Source: CAYLJO01 sp964383905 (lineage in GTDB: Bacteria > Acidobacteriota > Blastocatellia > Pyrinomonadales > Pyrinomonadaceae). Taken from it: a DNA stretch of 16,443 nt. Location of the stretch: the NCBI GenBank assembly GCA_964383905.1, contig CAYLJO010000142.1, forward strand, positions 1 to 16,443, in the 5' to 3' direction. Both the position numbers and the translations under genes were made by a program. Of the stretch, positions 12,319 to 16,443 are shown one piece after another (the stretch's first letter is position 1; every line of letters begins with the position of its first letter). The notes below the pieces were generated by a model. The model searched no databases and had not been told where the DNA came from. It worked only from the letters and a program-made list of their open reading frames with translations.

Positions 12319-13302
12319 ATGAAAACATTGAGACGCAAACCCCCGGCGTTGCTTACCTTTGCGTTCGCCCTGTCGCTGCTCGCGGGCTGCACATCCGCCA
12401 ACGACAACTCGAACACGACGGCGACAACCAGCGTCACGCCGCCCGCCGCTTCGCCGACACCTGCAAAGCAAAATCTGACGGTTGTCCCCCGCCCGTCAAA
12501 AACAGAGGATCAGATGAAGCAGCGCGGCGAGCAGGACCAGGCTAAGCCTACCTTGCGCATCGTGTCGCCGGCCAAAGGCGCCGTCATCAACGGCTCGACC
12601 GTCAGCGTCAAGCTTACTCTGGATGGCGACCTCAAAGGTTATAAACCGCACAAAGATCCGGCGACGGGCAAAGGCAATCACATCCATGTGATATTGGATA
12701 ACCAGCCGTACGAGGCTTACTACGAGCTGGATCAACCTTTCGAGCTGCGTAACGTTACGGAAGGCAAGCACACCCTGCGCGTCTTCCCTTCTCGGCCGTG
12801 GCATGAAAGCTACAAAAACGAGGGCGCATTCCAGATGGTGGCGTTTACCGTCAGGGGTGGGGGCGACGCCTCGAAACCGACGACCACGGGCAGCGGCCAA
12901 AAGATGGCGGATAACAAGAACGCCGGCGCGGATGCCAATGCCGCAACGACGCGCGAGGGCAAAGACGTGGCCGCAAGCCAGGGCGGCGATGTTGACCCGC
13001 AGAAACCATTACTCACCTACAGTCGGCCAAAGGGCGATTACACCGGTGAAGATGCCGACCCGATCATGATCGACTTCTGGCTTTCAAACGGTAAGCTGCA
13101 GGGCGACGGGGGCCAGTACCGCGTGCGCTACTCTGTGGACGGCGGCGAAGTCAAGTACATAGAGAAATGGGGGCCGATCTGGTTGACCGGATGGATCGGC
13201 GGGAAGCACAGCGTCAAGCTCGAATTGGTAGACAAGGACGATAAAGTCGTGGATAACGGCGGATACAACTCGACTACGCGCGACATCAACGTGACGCGTT
13301 AG
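12319..13302 (+). CDS. Lipoprotein with two related beta-sandwich-like domains, unknown function
   Basis: The signal peptide (basic MKTLRRK, hydrophobic 10-22) ends in the lipobox LLAGC with the lipidated cysteine at Cys24, so the 327-residue protein should be anchored to a membrane facing the periplasm or outside. A Thr/Ser/Asn/Pro-rich linker (25-75) leads to domain 1 (about 75-180, rich in His and aromatic residues: HIHVILD, FPSRPWHES). A second Asn/Ala/Thr-rich linker leads to domain 2 (about 228-327). The domains look like diverged copies: both have a hydrophobic strand followed by an acidic or Gly-rich turn, then a V-x-Y/L-D segment and a GKHxxxL strand. AGGAGG lies four bases before the ATG. 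Two TATACT boxes (12275-12280, 12295-12300) lack good -35 partners. No catalytic motif was recognised. Confidence 0.85.
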   Translation: MKTLRRKPPALLTFAFALSLLAGCTSANDNSNTTATTSVTPPAASPTPAKQNLTVVPRPSKTEDQMKQRGEQDQAKPTLRIVSPAKGAVINGSTVSVKLTLDGDLKGYKPHKDPATGKGNHIHVILDNQPYEAYYELDQPFELRNVTEGKHTLRVFPSRPWHESYKNEGAFQMVAFTVRGGGDASKPTTTGSGQKMADNKNAGADANAATTREGKDVAASQGGDVDPQKPLLTYSRPKGDYTGEDADPIMIDFWLSNGKLQGDGGQYRVRYSVDGGEVKYIEKWGPIWLTGWIGGKHSVKLELVDKDDKVVDNGGYNSTTRDINVTR

Positions 13303-13322
13303 GCGCATCATTGTTACAGAGA

Positions 13323-13365
13323 GGGTAGAAGATGGCCCAAGTCAATCGTTGGCCATCTTCTATCC
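13323..13365. terminator. Long perfect hairpin between convergent genes
   Basis: Arms 13323-13337 and 13351-13365 pair over 15 positions (one G-U) with a 13-base loop. It starts 20 bases after the lipoprotein stop and lies 82 bases past the stop of the opposing gene. No T run follows on either strand, so it may block readthrough or stabilise 3' ends from both directions rather than act as a classical terminator. Confidence 0.55.
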
Positions 13366-13446
13366 TGAGCGTAGCTTTTGCGCCGGTGCGACCGCCTCCT
13401 GCGCCAATGATTCTCCCATCCTGTATTCTGCTAAGGATAAACCTTT

Positions 13447-13947
13447 TCAGATGCGGATCAGGCTGGAATGCCGGGCGACAAGCTGCCAGCGACCGCCGCG
13501 CCTCACCCAGACATCAGTAAACAGGTAGTCTCTGGCCGTGTCCTTGCCTCGCAGTAAGCCTTGGATTGAAAAGCGGCAATTTACGACCGCCGTACTCCCA
13601 TACACACGGATGAAAAAGTCTGTGAAACTAAAGGAGGCCACCCGGTTTTGAAAGCTGTTCTCGATGTATTGGTCTTTATGGGTGCGCTCGCCGGATGAGC
13701 GGGAGCCGACAAGGGTAAATTCATCCGCGAGGATACGGCGCAATTCATTCACATCGTGCCGCTTCACGGCATCTATTTGCTCGTTTTCGGCGGCGATCAG
13801 CTCTCGTTCAACCCTGCTGACAGGAGCCGCCTGGCTTTCTCTAAACTTCCTCTTCCCCTGGAATTGACCAAGGGCGAGCGAGTATGTCGCAGCGATCAGC
13901 AAAGAAATGACGAGAGTACGTTTCACCTGAACAACCTTTTCGCGCAT
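13447..13947 (-). CDS. Secreted SnoaL/DUF4440-type NTF2-like protein
   Basis: The 166-residue protein has an N-terminal signal peptide (basic start, hydrophobic TLVISLLIAATYSLALG, likely cleavage near Gly27-Gln28) and an NTF2-fold domain (about 45-166) with the DUF4440 pattern: long first helix ending in VNELRRILADEFTLVGS, then paired strands and a C-terminal WQLVARHSS. Such domains bind small molecules or act as isomerase-like folds; no function can be given. The start is uncertain: the ATG at 13947 has no ribosome site, whereas a GTG at 13926 (codon 8) has AAAGG eight bases before it and gives a compact signal peptide MKRTLVIS. It is convergent with the lipoprotein gene and divergent from the glycosylase gene, and its promoter overlaps a perfect AT palindrome. 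Confidence 0.8.
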   Translation of the reverse strand: MREKVVQVKRTLVISLLIAATYSLALGQFQGKRKFRESQAAPVSRVERELIAAENEQIDAVKRHDVNELRRILADEFTLVGSRSSGERTHKDQYIENSFQNRVASFSFTDFFIRVYGSTAVVNCRFSIQGLLRGKDTARDYLFTDVWVRRGGRWQLVARHSSLIRI

Positions 13948-13969
13948 TGGAGATGGATCAAGCTATGTG

Positions 13970-13998
13970 CTTCTATGCCAAAATTATTGATGAGTCAA
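13970..13998 (-). promoter_or_regulatory. Candidate sigma-70 promoter for the DUF4440 gene
   Basis: On the minus strand TTGACT (13998-13993, five of six) is followed after 17 bases by TAGAAG (13975-13970, four of six). Transcription near 13963 leaves about 16 bases before the ATG at 13947 or 37 before the GTG at 13926. Confidence 0.5.
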
Positions 13999-14005
13999 TA
14001 ATTTT
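13980..14005. promoter_or_regulatory. Perfect 11-4-11 AT palindrome, candidate operator
   Basis: The arms AAAATTATTGA (13980-13990) and TCAATAATTTT (13995-14005) are perfect inverted repeats around TGAG. It covers the -35 box and most of the spacer of the minus-strand promoter and lies between divergent genes, so an operator is the simplest reading. Spacing differs from the FNR site (four rather than six bases between TTGA and TCAA). In the plus direction it also resembles a weak AT-only terminator hairpin. Confidence 0.5.
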
Positions 14006-14067
14006 TTGAACGAAAACGATAGCCATGCACCGGCCACCTGTTTTCGCCAGCAGGCGTTAATGACTAT

Positions 14068-14712
14068 ATGTTAAGAAATTTCCTTGAGCATAAGCAAGTG
14101 TTGTTCGCGGCCATGTCAGCCGAGGCGGCTAAGTGTAGCCGTTGCACGGCGATGTGCGGCAGAAGTGCTGTGCTGAGCCCGCGCAATGGTCCAGTTTGTG
14201 CGCGCGTGATGTTTGTGGGTGAAGCCCCCGGGAGGCACGGCGGCGACCGCACGCGCGTGCCCTTTTCCGGTGATCAATCAGGTCGCAACTTTGAGCGATT
14301 CATTGCTTCCATCGGTCTCACGCGCGCTGACATTTTTATCACTAATGCCGTGCTCTGCAACCCGCGCCGCCCTTCGGGCGCAAATCGCCCGCCGACGAAA
14401 ACTGAGGTGGCCAACTGCTCCGATTTCTTACGCCGCCAGATTGAGCTCATTGCTCCGCCCGTGATCGTCACGCTCGGCGCAGTGTCGCTTGAAGCGCTCA
14501 GGCGCATTGAGTATCATGAATTGTTTCTCGGAGAGGCAGCAGGCCGGATACACAGGTGGAACGGGCGTTTACTGGTTCCGGTTTATCATCCGAGCCCGCA
14601 GGTGCTCGCTTCGCATCGTCGCGAGCAAGCGCAGTTGCGGGATTACGAAGCTGTTGCCCAGGCCCTGCTGATAGCAGAATCTGACGATAGATTTTCGGCG
14701 AAACATGAGTGA
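14068..14712 (+). CDS. Fe-S type uracil-DNA glycosylase, family 4/5-like
   Basis: The 214-residue protein should remove uracil (or other deaminated bases) from DNA. Motif 1 begins VGEAPG (50-55) as in family 4, but continues HGGDRTRVPFSGDQSG (57-72), which resembles the HGxNRTGRxFTGDxSG of family 5 (UDGb). The C-terminal motif is VYHPSPQ (172-178). Cys23, Cys26, Cys97 and Cys117 are placed as the four [4Fe-4S] ligands of these families; Cys30 and Cys44 are additional. The segment ITNAVLCNPRR (91-101) is the usual strand leading to the third ligand. The ATG at 14068 has no strong ribosome site, and an ATG at 14113 (residue 16) is an alternative. Its stop overlaps the ygfZ start (ATGAGTGA), so the two are translationally coupled. 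Confidence 0.85.
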   Translation: MLRNFLEHKQVLFAAMSAEAAKCSRCTAMCGRSAVLSPRNGPVCARVMFVGEAPGRHGGDRTRVPFSGDQSGRNFERFIASIGLTRADIFITNAVLCNPRRPSGANRPPTKTEVANCSDFLRRQIELIAPPVIVTLGAVSLEALRRIEYHELFLGEAAGRIHRWNGRLLVPVYHPSPQVLASHRREQAQLRDYEAVAQALLIAESDDRFSAKHE

Positions 14713-15850
14713 AGTGATCGAAGGGGTGGGGGTTCAATCATCGCCGCTCGATGAGACACACGGAAGGCTCGGCGCTTCCTTCGCGAAGCGCGGCGGGCTT
14801 ACGCTCCCGGTCTCATATGGTGACCCGGCGGCGGAGTACCGGGCGGTGCGCGAGGGCGGAGCGGGCCTGATCGATCTTTCATCACGCGGACGCATCCGCG
14901 TCGGCGGTAGGGAGGCGGTGCAATTCCTCAACGGCCTTATCACTAATGATGTCAAAGCGCTGGAAGAGAATGCGTGGATGGAGGCCGCCTTCCCGAACGT
15001 GCAGGGGCGGCTGCAGGCAAGCGTGCGCGTCATCAATCACGCCGGCCGGTTTCTCTTCGACACGGAAGCCGTGACTCACGAACGTGTTCTCAAACTGCTT
15101 GAACGCTTCACGCTCGCCGGCGATTTTCACGTGACGGACATCACGTCCGAGACGGCGCTGATTACGGTGCAGGGCGCACGCTCGGGCGACGTGGTCGGCG
15201 CGGTGCTGGGCGCCGTGGCGGCGCGCCTTGAGAGTGGGCGCATTGCTATCGAGTCGTGGCGCGGGGGCGATACCGTCACCGTGATGCGCGCAACGCACAC
15301 GGGTGAAGATGGCTTTGACCTTATTTGCAACGCCCGAGAAGCGCCCGCGTTGTGGGATTCGCTGGTGGCGGCGGGTGCGCGCGCCGTCGGCTTCGATGCG
15401 CTGGAGGTTTTGCGAATTGAAGCGGGCCTGCCGCGCTACGGCGTTGATATGGACGAAACTAACGTCGTCCTTGAAACGGGATTAGATAGCGCGGTCAGCT
15501 TCACGAAAGGCTGTTACATCGGGCAAGAGATTATCGCGCGCATACGCTGGCGCGGGCACGTCGCAAAAAAGATCGCCGGACTAAGATTTGACGAGAAAAG
15601 GGAGATCCAAAGCGGTTCTAAAGTCAGGGCAATTGACGGTAAAGAGATCGGCCGCGTCACGTCGCCTGCGTTTTCGCCACGCCTGAACCGGACTATCGCG
15701 CTGGCCTATGTGAAATATGATTATCTCGCGGCCGGCACACAGGTGAAGGTTATCTCCGGTGACGAAGAGATTGAGGCGCAGGTTGCAGAACTTCCTTTCG
15801 TACGTGGGAGCTGGTTCGCACCCCAGGACGGCGCGGGGCAGAAGGCATGA
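14705..15850 (+). CDS. ygfZ: YgfZ/GcvT-fold folate-binding Fe-S maintenance protein
   Basis: The 381-residue protein has the GcvT/YgfZ fold and the YgfZ signature KGCYIGQE (268-275) with the essential Cys270. True GcvT lacks this cysteine motif, so aminomethyltransferase is unlikely. GLIDLSSRGRIRV and FLNGLITNDV (54-83) and the C-terminal barrel (about 290-375) match the family. In E. coli, YgfZ uses tetrahydrofolate to help make or repair certain [4Fe-4S] enzymes. The first 25 residues (Gly/Ser/Pro-containing) extend beyond the fold. Overlap of eight bases with the glycosylase gene and of four bases (ATGA) with the next gene show a tight operon. The glycosylase is a probable Fe-S client, which gives the operon a coherent logic. 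Confidence 0.92.
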   Translation: MSEVIEGVGVQSSPLDETHGRLGASFAKRGGLTLPVSYGDPAAEYRAVREGGAGLIDLSSRGRIRVGGREAVQFLNGLITNDVKALEENAWMEAAFPNVQGRLQASVRVINHAGRFLFDTEAVTHERVLKLLERFTLAGDFHVTDITSETALITVQGARSGDVVGAVLGAVAARLESGRIAIESWRGGDTVTVMRATHTGEDGFDLICNAREAPALWDSLVAAGARAVGFDALEVLRIEAGLPRYGVDMDETNVVLETGLDSAVSFTKGCYIGQEIIARIRWRGHVAKKIAGLRFDEKREIQSGSKVRAIDGKEIGRVTSPAFSPRLNRTIALAYVKYDYLAAGTQVKVISGDEEIEAQVAELPFVRGSWFAPQDGAGQKA

Positions 15851-16140
15851 GCGAACAGCCCGCCACTGCTGCCGGTACCCCAGCACCGCGTGATCTGGAT
15901 TACGAGCAGGCGCGTCTCGCCTATTCGATCATCGAATCGCTGCTTGAGCATACCCGAGTGATCAGCGATTTGATCGCTTTGATGGCTCAGGTGCTCGACG
16001 AAGATGCGACCAAAGCCTTAACCATGACTCCGAACTGGGCCGCCTATCTCGAGAGCCGACGCGCGATGGAGCGCACGCGCGCTGACGTAGAGAAATTCGT
16101 TGAGATTATGAAGAATCTCGGCGAAGATAAAATGAGTTAG
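15847..16140 (+). CDS. Small helical protein of unknown function
   Basis: The 97-residue product is not recognised. After a Pro/Ala/Thr-rich start (2-14) it is predicted by composition to be almost all helix, with amphipathic heptad-like stretches (AYSIIESLLEHTRVISDLIALMA and RTRADVEKFVEIMKNL) and no cysteine, signal peptide or transmembrane segment. It overlaps ygfZ by ATGA, so it is the third gene of the glycosylase-ygfZ operon. A helper or partner of YgfZ is possible but rests on position alone. Confidence 0.7.
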   Translation: MSEQPATAAGTPAPRDLDYEQARLAYSIIESLLEHTRVISDLIALMAQVLDEDATKALTMTPNWAAYLESRRAMERTRADVEKFVEIMKNLGEDKMS

Positions 16141-16167
16141 CGCAGGATTTAAGTCGGTAATGCGCAT

Positions 16168-16210
16168 TTACCAGGTTACACGCAAGCACCTGCGTGCGCG
16201 AATCTGGTAA
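16168..16210 (+). terminator. Two-part hairpin downstream of the ygfZ operon
   Basis: TTACCAG (16168-16174) pairs with CTGGTAA (16204-16210), and CACGCA (16179-16184) with TGCGTG (16191-16196) inside it, loop AGCACC. There is no T run after it, so termination is uncertain; a 3'-end structure is equally possible. Confidence 0.35.
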
Positions 16211-16264
16211 GAATGAAGAGTATGCTGGATTTCCTGGCCGTTTCCGCACCATAGCTCCCGCACA

Positions 16265-16443
16265 CTATTTATCGCGAGCATCCTCAATGAGCGGTTTGAG
16301 TATTCTCTGCGCCTTTTCACCAACCACCCTGTGAAGCGTAATCCAAAGCCGATTTCCATGCCTCCGGTAAACCTACGGCCTTCTTAATTTGCCTTCTGGT
16401 GCGAACACATTTTTTTCGGCTTTAAGACGGGATCAAACGTCTA
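16265..16443 (-). pseudogene. Possible C-terminal gene remnant on the minus strand
   Basis: One minus-strand frame ends with a natural-looking C-terminus (EKAQRILKPLIEDARDK, stop at 16267-16265) and remains protein-like upstream (NVFAPEGKLRRP), but is interrupted by TAG at about 16378 and TGA near 16434. This could be a decayed gene end or chance. No family was recognised. Confidence 0.2.

Larger units (their letters stand above)
16141..16443. other. Region after the operon, no intact gene seen
   Basis: This 303-base stretch to the window end holds a two-part hairpin (16168-16210) and, on the minus strand, codon-like pieces that may be a remnant or the end of a gene lying beyond the window. 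No intact start-to-stop gene is convincing. Confidence 0.5.

Noticed and set aside
13985..14000. FNR-type box TTGAT-N4-ATCAA in the AT palindrome
   Set aside because: The TTGA and TCAA halves are four bases apart instead of six, so the FNR spacing is not met.
14705..15850. Aminomethyltransferase GcvT of the glycine cleavage system
   Set aside because: The KGCYIGQE signature with its cysteine is diagnostic of YgfZ, and no gcvH or gcvP lies nearby.
1..16443. CRISPR array, tRNA, rRNA, prophage or defence island
   Set aside because: No spaced repeat array, tRNA-like cloverleaf, rRNA segment, integrase or phage gene was recognised on either strand.

Overview
The window looks like chromosomal DNA from a GC-rich bacterium. 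Gene content (a gamma-alpha fused 2-oxoacid:ferredoxin oxidoreductase, a NifS/NifU/IscA/Mrp iron-sulfur set, and an Asn/Pro/Ala-rich lipoprotein) is compatible with Acidobacteriota (Blastocatellia-like). That placement is an inference from gene style only; no rRNA or tRNA gene is present to test it.

Layout. (1) 1-3225, minus strand: korA-korB, a CoA-dependent 2-oxoacid:ferredoxin oxidoreductase, ended by a strong hairpin at 82-118. (2) 3545-5935, minus strand: NifU-like scaffold fused to a BFD-type ferredoxin domain, a DEDDh 3'-5' exonuclease, and a NifS/IscS-type cysteine desulfurase, closely spaced as one probable operon read from 5935 down. (3) 5936-6115: a divergent control region with recognisable promoters and inverted repeats. 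(4) 6116-9155, plus strand: a SufR-like winged-helix regulator with a Cys-rich C-terminus, its own terminator, the Mrp/ApbC P-loop ATPase, an IscA/ErpA-type protein behind a strong leader hairpin, and a [2Fe-2S] ferredoxin. (5) 9209-10352: a decayed IS630/Tc1-mariner element with TA flanks, inserted between the ferredoxin and the next gene. (6) 10466-13302, plus strand: a PuuD-type (urate oxidase N-terminal family) membrane protein behind a potentially switching leader, an Fe/Mn superoxide dismutase, and a two-domain lipoprotein. (7) 13447-13947, minus strand: a secreted SnoaL/DUF4440 protein. (8) 14068-16140, plus strand: an Fe-S type uracil-DNA glycosylase, YgfZ, and a small helical protein, linked by ATGA overlaps. 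(9) 16141-16443: no intact gene, with a possible gene remnant on the minus strand.

The common theme is iron-sulfur chemistry. Sulfur donor, scaffold, carriers, ferredoxin, a probable Fe-S-sensing repressor, the Fe-S maintenance factor YgfZ, and two Fe-S client enzymes (KorAB, glycosylase) lie within 16 kb, with an oxygen-defence enzyme (SOD) nearby. No sufBCD, hscA or hscB is in the window. The points most worth following are the SufR-like regulator that appears to be leaderless and to sit under a palindromic operator, divergent from an ISC/NIF-type rather than SUF-type gene set; the scaffold lacking the usual Asp next to its first Cys; the possible RNA switch before the PuuD-like gene; and the unusual glycosylase-YgfZ operon.
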